64,000 bases of DNA, taken from positions 1,736,001 to 1,800,000 of the forward strand of contig OY969725.1 in assembly GCA_963702195.1 (NCBI GenBank), given 5' to 3'. A model generated the notes under the pieces. It was not told the DNA's origin. It did no database searches and saw only the letters and a program-made list of their open reading frames with translations. The position numbers and the translations under genes were made by a program. This DNA is from AC-56 sp963702195. GTDB taxonomy: Bacteria; Actinomycetota; Thermoleophilia; Solirubrobacterales; 70-9. How positions within the stretch are numbered: the stretch's first letter is position 1; each line of letters opens with the position of its first letter. Shown here in pieces: positions 57,082 to 64,000 of the stretch.

Positions 57082-58458
57082 TTAACGGAGTGGCCCCCGC
57101 TCGAACACGTCGAAGTCGCTGCCGGAGTCCCCGCCGGCCACCTTGGCCATCGTCTGGAAGGCGACCCACCGCCCGTCAGCCGAGATCGCGGGGAGCTGCT
57201 GACCCCCCGCTCCACTGGTCACCTGGCCGCCGTTCGGGCCGCCGTTCTTGACGCTCACCCGGGTGGTCTTGCCCGTCTTGCGGTCGTGCAGGTAGACGTC
57301 GCGCTCGTCGTTGGTGTCGTTGCCGACCAGGGCGGCGTAGGCCTCGAAGGCGACGAACCGGCCGTCGGCTGAGATCGCGAGCGGGCGCTCCGACGCCCCG
57401 AGGGCGTTGTTGGCGCCGCCGAGCGCGGTCACCTGGCCGCCGTTCGACTTGACGCTGGCGAGGGTGAGCTTCCCGGTCGCCAGGTTCTTCACATACACGT
57501 CGTAGTCGTTGTTGGCGTCCGAGGACGTGAAGTCGCCGCTGCCGTCCGCGTAGAAGGCGACGCGGCGGCCGTCGGCGGAGATCACGGGGTCCACGTTGTT
57601 CTGATTGTGAGTCGGCGAGGCCTCCTGCCCGTTCGCCCGAAGGCTCGCCCGGATGGTCTTGTTGCGCTTGAGATCGCGGACGAACACGTCCCAATCGACG
57701 GCGAACCCGTAGTCGCCGTCGGGGGTCATGCCTTGGTCGGGGGAGTCGAAGGCGACGTAGCGGCCGTTCTGTGAGATCGAGATGTTGTCCGTGATGTTCG
57801 AGTCGCCCGGTGAGCCGTTCGAGGTGAGGCTCGCCAGTTCGGTCTTCTTGGTCGCGAAGTTGCGCACGTACACGTCCCAGTAGCCGTTGGTGTCGCCGGA
57901 GTCGAACGCTCCGTCACTGAGGAACGCGACGTGGGTTCCGTCAGCCGACAGGGCCGGCTCGATCGCGTTGGCGTTCACCTGATGCCCGGAGGTGTCGAGG
58001 CTGGCCAGCGTCAACTCGCCGGTCTTCATGTCCTTGACGTACACGTCGGCGTAGGAGTTCTTGTCCCTCTTGACGAGCTCGCCGTCGGAGGCGAAGGCGA
58101 CGTAGCGCCCGTTCGCCGAGATCGAGGCCTCGACGCTGTCCGCGCCGGATACCTCTTTGCCGTTGGCCTTCACGCTGACCCGGGTCGTCCTGCCGGTGGC
58201 GCGGTCGCGGCGGAAGACGTCGTCGTCGCCTCCATCGTCGCCCTTGGTGAACCTGCCCCCGGATTCGAACACGACGAACCGGCCGTTGCCGGACACCTGC
58301 GCGAATTCGTTGTCCTTGTTGACCTCCTTGCCGGCGGAGGTGGCGCTGACCAGCCTGGTGTTGGGCCCAGGACCGGCGCCCGCGGCCATCGACGCCCATG
58401 CGAGCAGGGCGGTCATCGAGGTGATCAGGACGGTGATTGTTCGTCTCGTTCGGTTCAT
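57082..58458 (-). CDS. Secreted TolB/WD40-like propeller protein
   Basis: 458 residues with a signal peptide (ITVLITSMTALLAWASMAAG). About seven repeats of a TolB-like blade: 'SadGryVAF.S.g....D.N...DVYvrd..tgkt.lvSv...G', e.g. SISANGRYVAFASDGELVKR, ALSADGTHVAFLSDGAFDSG, AISADGRFVAFEAYAALVGN. Each has acidic D-x-N-x-D loops that could bind calcium. Proteins of this type are abundant in Solirubrobacterales and have no catalytic motif. Its 5' neighbour on the opposite strand is a methyltransferase gene; divergent promoter region 58459-58547. Confidence 0.85.
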   Translation of the reverse strand: MNRTRRTITVLITSMTALLAWASMAAGAGPGPNTRLVSATSAGKEVNKDNEFAQVSGNGRFVVFESGGRFTKGDDGGDDDVFRRDRATGRTTRVSVKANGKEVSGADSVEASISANGRYVAFASDGELVKRDKNSYADVYVKDMKTGELTLASLDTSGHQVNANAIEPALSADGTHVAFLSDGAFDSGDTNGYWDVYVRNFATKKTELASLTSNGSPGDSNITDNISISQNGRYVAFDSPDQGMTPDGDYGFAVDWDVFVRDLKRNKTIRASLRANGQEASPTHNQNNVDPVISADGRRVAFYADGSGDFTSSDANNDYDVYVKNLATGKLTLASVKSNGGQVTALGGANNALGASERPLAISADGRFVAFEAYAALVGNDTNDERDVYLHDRKTGKTTRVSVKNGGPNGGQVTSGAGGQQLPAISADGRWVAFQTMAKVAGGDSGSDFDVFERGPLR

Positions 58459-58547
58459 GCGACCACCGTAGGTCGTGGAAGGCGGCGTTTCATCACCCCA
58501 AGGGCTGGTCTCCACCACCCCCCGCGCCGGCGGGGTGTAGCTTCTGA

Positions 58548-59201
58548 GTGGTGCCCGGCAAGCTCTCCGATCGGCTCTGGGGTCCGCTATTCGCCCGCGG
58601 TTACGACAGCTTCACGAAAGGGGCGGAGAACGCGGGGCTGCGGGAGAAGCGACGCGAGCTCCTCGCCCGCGCCAGGGGGCACACCCTCGAGATTGGCGCC
58701 GGCACCGGGGCAAATCTGGAGCTCTATCCGGATGCGGTCACGCGGCTCGTGCTCACCGAGCCGGACGAGCACATGCGTGCCCAGCTCGAGGGCAAGCTCG
58801 CCGGAACGGGCCGCGACGCGGAGATAGTCGGCGCCGGCGCCGAGCGCCTTCCGTTTCCGGACGCGAGCTTCGACACGGTCGTCGCGACGCTCGTGCTGTG
58901 CACCATCCCCGCTCCGCGGGTGGCGCTCGAGGAGATCTCACGGGTGCTGAAGCCCGACGGGAGGCTCCTGTTCCTCGAGCACGTACGCGCCGAGGACGCC
59001 GGCACCGCACGCTGGCAGGATCGCCTCGAGCGGCCCTGGGGATGGTTCGGGCGGGGCTGCCATCCCAACCGGGACACCGTGAGGCTGATCACCGAGTCGC
59101 CACTCGAGATCGGCGAGCTCGAGCGTGATCGGATGCCCAAGGCGCCGCCGATCCTGCGTCCGCTCGTGGCCGGCGAGGCCCGGCCGGGCACGCCGGCCTG
59201 A
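58548..59201 (+). CDS. SAM-dependent methyltransferase, class I (UbiE-like)
   Basis: 217 residues from GTG 58548 or 58551. Motif I is TLEIGAGTGANLELYP; motif II region LVLTEPDEHMRAQLEGK supplies the acidic residue for ribose; GAGAERLPFPDASFDTVVAT is post-I, and LKPDGRLLFLEHVRAED is motif III. This is the family 11 pattern close to UbiE/phosphatidylethanolamine methylases, where 'EHV' occurs. The C-terminal GCHPNRDTVRLITESP resembles the substrate lid of that group ('GC...R.t...i...G'). Substrate not readable. Convergent with YqgE (3 nt between stops). Confidence 0.9.
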   Translation: MVPGKLSDRLWGPLFARGYDSFTKGAENAGLREKRRELLARARGHTLEIGAGTGANLELYPDAVTRLVLTEPDEHMRAQLEGKLAGTGRDAEIVGAGAERLPFPDASFDTVVATLVLCTIPAPRVALEEISRVLKPDGRLLFLEHVRAEDAGTARWQDRLERPWGWFGRGCHPNRDTVRLITESPLEIGELERDRMPKAPPILRPLVAGEARPGTPA

Positions 59202-59204
59202 GCC

Positions 59205-59759
59205 TCAGTTCTGCGACGGATCGCTCGGCATCCGCGCGATCAGCGCGTACTGCCCGCCCTTTCGCGCCAGCACGTCCCTCCACAACGTGGCGGGGTCGTC
59301 CGGGAAGAGCTCCTTCGGCAGCGGCGGCTCGACGATCCAGGAGTCGATCTCCATCTCCGCCTCCAGCTGGCCCGGGCCCCAGCCCGAGTAGCCCGCGTAT
59401 ACACGCCCGCGCCTGACGGCCGCCGCGAGCTCGTCGAGGTCGACGTCCGCCGACGCCAACCCCACGTCGGCGACGACGATCCAGGCTGCCGCCTCCGGAT
59501 CTGAGAACTCGGCAAGCAGGACGATCGCCTCGGGCTGCACCGGGCCGCCCACGTAGACGGGCTCGCCCCCCGCGATCTCGGCGAGCTGCGGGACGACGGT
59601 GTCCACCGCCGTGTCCGACGGCCGGTCGAGCACGATCCCCATCGCGCCGTCCTCGCTGTGCTCGGTGATGAAGACGACCGACCGGGCGAAGTTCGGGTCC
59701 ACAAGCGCGGGAGAGGCGACGAGAAGCTGGCCGCGGAGCGATCCCTCCATCAGGCCCAT
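59205..59759 (-). CDS. YqgE/AlgH (UPF0301) family protein
   Basis: 184 residues. Matches UPF0301 throughout: GSLRGQLLVASPALVDPNFA, RSVVFITEHSEDGAMGIVLD (family: 'F.rtVvll.eH...GamGlvlN'), EPVYVGGPVQPEAIVLL, GRVYAGYSGWGPGQLEAEME (the conserved 'r.f.GYaGWgpGQLe.E') and LPKELFPDDPATLWRDVLAR. The role is unknown; YqgE is often near thioredoxin or RuvX genes. It is divergent from the thioredoxin-TPR gene. Start at ATG 59759 or 59750. Confidence 0.95.
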   Translation of the reverse strand: MGLMEGSLRGQLLVASPALVDPNFARSVVFITEHSEDGAMGIVLDRPSDTAVDTVVPQLAEIAGGEPVYVGGPVQPEAIVLLAEFSDPEAAAWIVVADVGLASADVDLDELAAAVRRGRVYAGYSGWGPGQLEAEMEIDSWIVEPPLPKELFPDDPATLWRDVLARKGGQYALIARMPSDPSQN

Positions 59760-59790
59760 TCTCGCGCAGGCGCGCAGCTAAGCTCGGTTC

Positions 59791-60558
59791 ATGGCTTTCG
59801 ACGTGACCGAGCAGGACTTCATCCAGCGCGTGGTCGAGCGCTCCCGCGAGATCCCGGTGGTGGTCGATTTCTGGGCGGAGTGGTGCGGCCCGTGCCGGAC
59901 CCTCGGGCCCGCCCTCGAGGCGGCGGTCGCCAAGCGCGAGGGCGATGTGGAGCTCGCGAAGGTCGACACGGACGCGAACCAGTCCCTCGCCGCGAGCTTC
60001 CAGATCCAGGGAATCCCCGCGGTCAAGGCGTTCAAGGACGGCAAGGTCGTCGCCGAGTTCACCGGCGCGATCCCACCCGCGCAGATCGAGCAGTTCCTGG
60101 ACAAGGTGGTGCCCTCTCAGGCCGACAAGCTCGCGGAGTCCGGCGACGAGGACTCACTGCGCAAGGCGCTCGACCTCGATCAGCGGAACGGCACCGCCGC
60201 CCGCAAGCTGGGCCGGCTGCTGCTCGAGCGCGGCGACACCGACGAGGCGCTCGAGCTCCTGGACCGCTTCCCCGGTGACTTCGAGGCCGAGGGCCTCGCG
60301 GCGAGGGCCCGGCTGCTGGCTCAGGCCGGTGAGGACCGGACCGACGGCGCGGGCACCCTCACCCGTGCGTTCGCCTCGTGGGACGAGGGCGACCCCGAGG
60401 AGGCCCTCGAGGGCCTCCAGACCGCGCTGGGCGATACCGAGGACCCCGAGCGGCGCGACCGGATCAGGCGGGTGATGGTCGCGATCTTCACCGAGCTCGG
60501 CGCCGACCATCCGCTGGCCCGGGAGCACCGTCGCCGTCTGGCGGCGGCGCTCACTTAG
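59791..60558 (+). CDS. Thioredoxin-TPR protein (CnoX/YbbN-like)
   Basis: 255 residues. The thioredoxin domain (1-108) has the active site VDFWAEWCGPCRTLGPALEA (CGPC), QIQGIPAVKAFKDGKVV (cis-Pro) and no signal peptide, so it is cytoplasmic. Residues 115-255 form TPR-like helices (ALDLDQRNGTAARKLGRLLL; RGDTDEALELLDRFPGDFEA; WDEGDPEEALEGLQTALGDT). This is the architecture of CnoX/YbbN, a chaperone-like redox protein; unlike E. coli CnoX the CxxC is complete, so it can also be a reductase. CcdA follows 47 nt downstream on the same strand, suggesting thiol electron flow across the membrane. Confidence 0.93.
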   Translation: MAFDVTEQDFIQRVVERSREIPVVVDFWAEWCGPCRTLGPALEAAVAKREGDVELAKVDTDANQSLAASFQIQGIPAVKAFKDGKVVAEFTGAIPPAQIEQFLDKVVPSQADKLAESGDEDSLRKALDLDQRNGTAARKLGRLLLERGDTDEALELLDRFPGDFEAEGLAARARLLAQAGEDRTDGAGTLTRAFASWDEGDPEEALEGLQTALGDTEDPERRDRIRRVMVAIFTELGADHPLAREHRRRLAAALT

Positions 60559-60605
60559 CTTCCTTTTAGGGAGCGGTAGGCCGCGCCGCGTACCGTTTGG
60601 GCTGA

Positions 60606-61340
60606 ATGCAGGGCGATCCGGCAGCCGGAATCGGTCTTCTTGCGGCGCTTGGCGCGGGCATCGTGTCGTTTCTCTCACCGTGCGTGCTTCCCCTCGTTCC
60701 CGGATACCTGTCCGCGGTGACCGGGGTCTCCGTGGCGGAGCTCGACGACGTGAGCTGGCGCAGCGTCCTCGCACCGAGCCTGATCTTTGTCGCCAGCTTC
60801 TCAGTGATCTTCATCCTCCTCGGGGTCACGGCCACGGGTATCGGCCAGACGCTTCACGAGCATCGGGACGCACTCCAGACGATTGCGGGAGTCCTGATCA
60901 TCGCCCTCGGCGTCTACTTCGTCGCCAGCCTCTTCATCATCCGGCTGAACAAGGAGTGGCACGTGGAGGCGCTCATGGCCAGGGCCGGAAAGGGCGGCCC
61001 CGTGGTCGCCGGCGCGGCCTTCGCCATCGCTTGGACGCCCTGCTTGGGCCCGACCTTGGGTGCGATCCTGACGGCCGCGTCGCTATCGAGCTCTGCAGGT
61101 CACGGCGCCCTTCTCTTGGCGGTGTACTCGGCGGGTCTTGCGATCCCATTCCTCGCGACAGCCCTCGCGTTCTCGCGCCTGACGACTGCTTTCGCGGTGG
61201 TAAAGCGCCACTACGCGGTGATCATGGGCATCGGTGGCGGGATCCTGATCGTGATGGGGATCCTCATCCTCACCGGGGGCTTCACCAGCCTGAACGCGGA
61301 GGCGCAGAGGTGGACCAGCGACCTGGGGATCAACCCTTAG
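60606..61340 (+). CDS. ccdA: CcdA-type thiol:disulfide transmembrane transporter
   Basis: 244 residues, six helices. Two redox motifs in membrane helices: SFLSPCVLPLVPGYLSAVTG (helix 1) and AIAWTPCLGPTLGAILTAAS (helix 4), the P-C pair that carries electrons from cytoplasmic thioredoxin to extracytoplasmic acceptors, as in cytochrome c maturation. HAMAR-like RLNKEWHVEALMARAGKGGP lies in the central loop. The thioredoxin-TPR gene directly upstream is a natural electron donor. No cytochrome c biogenesis genes are in the window. Convergent with the 94-residue gene (9 nt between stops). Confidence 0.93.
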   Translation: MQGDPAAGIGLLAALGAGIVSFLSPCVLPLVPGYLSAVTGVSVAELDDVSWRSVLAPSLIFVASFSVIFILLGVTATGIGQTLHEHRDALQTIAGVLIIALGVYFVASLFIIRLNKEWHVEALMARAGKGGPVVAGAAFAIAWTPCLGPTLGAILTAASLSSSAGHGALLLAVYSAGLAIPFLATALAFSRLTTAFAVVKRHYAVIMGIGGGILIVMGILILTGGFTSLNAEAQRWTSDLGINP

Positions 61341-61349
61341 GCAGCGACG

Positions 61350-61634
61350 TCAGTTCGCGCTCGGCTCCGGCAGCCCGACCTCGACCGGCGTTCCCACCGC
61401 CTCGACCTCTTCCAGCTCGCCACCCTCGCCCTCGCGCGAGCAGACGATCCGGAAGCGCCCGGTTCCGAGCTCCGGGTCGCCGACGATCGGCAGGCCGCGG
61501 ATCTTCTCCCAGCCGAGACGTTCGATCTCGAAGGGGTTCATGCGCACCTCGGACGCCGGGAACGGACAATTGGCGTTGTGCTGGTCGATCGCCCGCGAGA
61601 TCGCCTCGAGGTTCTTGGCCTCCGCGCCGCTCAT
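61350..61634 (-). CDS. Conserved hypothetical small protein
   Basis: 94 residues from ATG 61634. Reads SGAEAKNLEAISRAIDQHNA, NCPFPASEVRMNPFEIERLG and GWEKIRGLPIVGDPELGTGR, then FRIVCSREGEGGELEEVEAV. Compact, acidic, with two Cys and a short beta-rich C-terminus. The 'NPFE.ERLGW..I.GlPi..D..l.tGRFRi.C' wording is regular enough to be a conserved family in this lineage. No signal or membrane helix. Divergent from the polymerase IV gene across 51 bp; no function is claimed. Confidence 0.75.
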   Translation of the reverse strand: MSGAEAKNLEAISRAIDQHNANCPFPASEVRMNPFEIERLGWEKIRGLPIVGDPELGTGRFRIVCSREGEGGELEEVEAVGTPVEVGLPEPSAN

Positions 61635-61685
61635 CACGGTCAATGTAGCGCTCTGGGCGTCCTCCCTCACTCCTAGGATCGGCGG

Positions 61686-62771
61686 ATGTCGCGGACGATC
61701 GCCCACGTCGACATGGACGCCTTCTTCGTGTCGGTCGAGCTGGTGCGCCGGCCCCAGTTGCGCGGCAGGCCCGTGATCGTGGCAACCGGAGGTGACGCCG
61801 CCTCCCGCGGCGTAGTCATGGCCGCTTCCTACGAGGCGCGCGAGTTCGGCGTCCACTCCGCCCTGCCACTCGCGACCGCCCACCGCCGCTGCCCCCAGGC
61901 CGTCCTCATCCCGCGGGACATGGCCTTCTACCGCCGTGCCTCGACCAAGGTGATGGAGATCCTGCGGGAGTTCAGTGATCGCGTGGAGGTCGCCGGCCTC
62001 GACGAGGCCTACCTGGACCTCTCCGGCTGCCCGGCGCCCAAGGCGCGGTCCCGCCATCTGAAGCAGCGGATGCGCGACGAGGTACGCCTCGTCTGCTCGG
62101 TAGGGCTGGCGCCGAACAAGCTGTGCGCAAAGATCGCCTCCGACCTCGACAAGCCCGACGGCCTCTGCGTCCTCGAGCCAGAGCGGATGCTCGAGGTGGT
62201 TGGGGACCGGCCCGCGAAGCTCATCCCCGGCGTGGGGCCGCGAACCTCGGAGCGCCTCACCGGGATGGGCATCCGGACCGTGGCCGAGCTCGCGTCGGCC
62301 TCCGACGGCGTGCTGGAGGGCGCGTTCGGTCCGCGACTTGGGAGCGAGCTGCGCGACCGGGCGCGCGGCCAGGACGATCGCCCGGTCGTGACCGAGCGCG
62401 AGCAGAAGTCGGAGAGCCGCGAGACCACCTTTGCTCAGGACGTCTCGGATCGCCCGACGCTGGAGGCCACCGTGGACGAGCTCGCCGACTCGGTTGCTCG
62501 TGGTCTCGCGGAGGGCGGCCACGCGGGGCGCACGGTCATGCTGAAGATCCGCCTGCGCCCGTTTCGCACCCACACGCGCCGGCGCACGATCGATGAGCAC
62601 ACGAGCGACGAAGACGTGATCCGCGCCATCGCCCGCAAGCTGCTGGCCGAGTTCGAGCTCGACGCGCCCGTGCGACTGCTCGGCGTGGGCGTCGCCGGCC
62701 TGGTGCGCACCGATGGTGCATCAGCGACTCGAGGCCGCGCCACCGGCGAGGCGCTCACACTCGACGTCTAG
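61686..62771 (+). CDS. dinB: DNA polymerase IV (Y-family)
   Basis: 361 residues. Catalytic carboxylates are present in IAHVDMDAFFVSVELVRRPQ and EVAGLDEAYLDLSG (D-E pair). Y-family palm and thumb motifs follow: GVVMAASYEAREFGVHSALP, SVGLAPNKLCAKIASDLDKP, PAKLIPGVGPRTSERLTGMG (HhH) and the little-finger start KSESRETTFAQDVSDRPTLE. The C-terminus ends at RATGEALTLDV and shows no beta-clamp-binding QL(S/D)LF motif, which is unusual. No LexA-box-like inverted repeat is obvious in the 51-bp upstream gap. DinB carries out error-prone translesion synthesis. Confidence 0.95.
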   Translation: MSRTIAHVDMDAFFVSVELVRRPQLRGRPVIVATGGDAASRGVVMAASYEAREFGVHSALPLATAHRRCPQAVLIPRDMAFYRRASTKVMEILREFSDRVEVAGLDEAYLDLSGCPAPKARSRHLKQRMRDEVRLVCSVGLAPNKLCAKIASDLDKPDGLCVLEPERMLEVVGDRPAKLIPGVGPRTSERLTGMGIRTVAELASASDGVLEGAFGPRLGSELRDRARGQDDRPVVTEREQKSESRETTFAQDVSDRPTLEATVDELADSVARGLAEGGHAGRTVMLKIRLRPFRTHTRRRTIDEHTSDEDVIRAIARKLLAEFELDAPVRLLGVGVAGLVRTDGASATRGRATGEALTLDV

Positions 62772-63011
62772 CTCCGAAACCGGCGCTTGGCGTGCGATGA
62801 GTCACTGAGCCCGTCGGGTCCCGATCGCCTCACCCCGAAGATATGGCGATCCGGGCCGACGTCGACGTCGGCCTTTCCGTCGCGATCGCAACAGCGGTAC
62901 TTCAAGTGCAAGGTTGTCCGAAGGCTGACAAGTCACACGCTCCAGCGGCCGCTACTCTCGCGAGTGGGCAGTGTTTGGTCTGCTGAGCGACGAATTCGCG
63001 GGAGGGGCGGC

Positions 63012-63917
63012 ATGGGAGGCAGGAAGATCTTGGCCACGATCGCGTTGGCGAGCGCGTGCGGCGCGCTAGCCCTGCCGAGCATGGCGAGCGCGGCTCGCTC
63101 TGGCGTCACCATCCACCTCTACACGCGATTCTTCCACGGATACGTGTTCAGCCCGAACCCCAGCCAATGTGCGAAGGGCCGCGCGGTCAAGCTGTTCAGG
63201 CAGAAGGGCAAGACGCAGAACCCGAAGCGGGACGTCAAGGTGGCTAAGACCCAGGCGTACCGCTATGCCGGAGGGCGCTTCAGATGGACCACGCGCGAGC
63301 CCACTCGTCCCGGCCACTTCTACGCCCGGGTCCCGGCGGCGCCCGCTTGTCACGCGGATAACAGCAAGACGATCCGCGTCCGCACCGTCACCATCCACCT
63401 CTCCGACTACCTCAAGGGATTCGTGTTCAGCCCAAAGCCCCGCAAATGTGGGGACGGCCGCACAGTCAAGCTATTGAGGCAGAAGGGAAGGGCTCGCCAC
63501 CCGAAGCGAGACATCCAAGTGGCCAAGACCGTCGCCTCGAGCTACGGGGCCGGCCGCTCCAAATGGACCATGGCCGCGCCGTCTCGGCCCGGCAGGTTCT
63601 ACGCTCGGGTCCCGGCGACCTCCGCTTGTCACGCGGGCAACAGCCAGACGATTCGCGTCTTCGCGCGGCCGAACACGCGGATCACTCACATGAGCGTCGA
63701 GGACCGACGAAACGTGACCTTCAACTACAGGGGCTTTCGTGGCATCGCGCCGTACAACTACCGCTGCAAGCTCGACGATCAGAGCTATCGGCATTGCGGA
63801 CGCTTCGGGAAGACATATCGCGAAGTCGGTCGCGGTCACCACGTCTTCAAGGTCCGGGCCGTTGGTGCCAACCGAAAGAAGGACCGGACCCCCGCCAGGC
63901 GCCGATTTCGCATCTAG
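63012..63917 (+). CDS. Secreted protein with two tandem repeats and C-terminal Ig-like domain
   Basis: 301 residues from ATG 63012 with a signal peptide (ILATIALASACGALALPSMASAA). Two ~88-residue repeats follow: VTIHLYTRFFHGYVFSPNPS ... GHFYARVPAAPACHADNSKT (about 32-117) and VTIHLSDYLKGFVFSPKPRK ... GRFYARVPATSACHAGNSQT (about 119-205); each has one Cys after the first strand pair and one before 'CHA.NS.TIRV', probably a disulfide. The last ~85 residues (NVTFNYRGFRGIAPYNYRCK ... GRGHHVFKVRAVGANRKKDR) match the Ig-like 'C.LD....C......y..l..G.H.F.VRA......d.TPA' module common in this lineage. Surface role likely; ligand unknown. The gaps 62772-63011 and 63918-64000 hold nothing certain. Confidence 0.82.
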   Translation: MGGRKILATIALASACGALALPSMASAARSGVTIHLYTRFFHGYVFSPNPSQCAKGRAVKLFRQKGKTQNPKRDVKVAKTQAYRYAGGRFRWTTREPTRPGHFYARVPAAPACHADNSKTIRVRTVTIHLSDYLKGFVFSPKPRKCGDGRTVKLLRQKGRARHPKRDIQVAKTVASSYGAGRSKWTMAAPSRPGRFYARVPATSACHAGNSQTIRVFARPNTRITHMSVEDRRNVTFNYRGFRGIAPYNYRCKLDDQSYRHCGRFGKTYREVGRGHHVFKVRAVGANRKKDRTPARRRFRI

Positions 63918-64000
63918 CCGCCAAGCCTCCTCGCCATCCCCAGGGACCTCGCGTCTCACGCGGGTCTGAGATGATCTTCCGGTGGCGCACGGGGACAGGC

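Noticed and set aside
62772..63011. tRNA or small RNA in the gap after dinB
   Set aside because: No cloverleaf, CCA end or stable terminator-like stem could be traced.
63982..64000. Start of a further gene (GTG 63982)
   Set aside because: Only six codons are visible, too few to support.

Overview
The window is strongly GC-rich DNA with genes on both strands, many GTG starts and many 1-4 nt gene overlaps (GTGA, ATGA). Several products are typical of the actinobacterial class Thermoleophilia (Solirubrobacterales and relatives): exported proteins with a 'SVIALFVAIGGTAYA'-type N-terminus, secreted beta-propellers, poly-Ser lipoproteins and an Ig-like 'YRCKLDD' domain. This assignment is inferred from protein style; there is no rRNA marker. 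I found no tRNA, rRNA or convincing CRISPR array.

Layout. 1-3.1 kb: ArsR/DUF2892/OsmC redox module, a tandem CMD-like protein, a broken DUF1330 gene and DegV. 3.1-10.4 kb: a secreted papain-like protein, then a scarred zone holding DUF2252 and NHL gene remnants joined tail to tail, a decayed IS1182-type element with clear ends, short dispersed repeats, a degenerate tyrosine-recombinase-like gene with a terminal repeat array, and a frameshifted gene. 10.4-14.1 kb: membrane proteins and undecaprenyl-diphosphatase UppP. 14.2-27.3 kb: a cell-envelope response block with a COG4705-type sensor/anchor protein, two paralogous OmpR/histidine-kinase pairs, a secreted propeller, an M14 peptidase, lipoprotein + 2 ATPases + FtsX-type permease, and DedA. 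Three transcription units here share a TTCAGG-N5-TTCAGG-like direct repeat at a fixed distance from the start codon; a fourth perfect copy lies upstream of DedA.

27.3-37.3 kb: a mosaic accessory zone with two further truncated copies of the recombinase-like gene, orphan terminal repeats, PASTA/DUF4232 lipoproteins, a PASTA pseudogene, a multicopper oxidase, an SDR lacking its catalytic Tyr, secreted proteins of unknown function and a destroyed universal-stress gene. 37.3-45.8 kb: an exported protein, soluble pyrophosphatase, and a six-gene operon related to group 4 (Hyf/Hyc) hydrogenase in which both the NiFe ligands and the proximal Fe-S ligands are gone. The subunit set resembles the M. tuberculosis Rv0082-Rv0087 locus and the 'Ehr' complexes.

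45.9-64 kb: P1B-type ATPase, two secreted CocE-type hydrolases, a CDF-like protein, an ECF sigma factor, a flavodoxin-fold reductase, a cupin, a TolB-like propeller, a methyltransferase, YqgE, a thioredoxin-TPR protein with CcdA, DNA polymerase IV and a secreted two-repeat protein.

The strongest candidates for something new are (1) the recombinase-like gene family with its TGTCGTTTC/AACGACA terminal repeats (four loci), (2) the cysteine-less hydrogenase-like complex, and (3) the shared direct-repeat operator of the envelope block.
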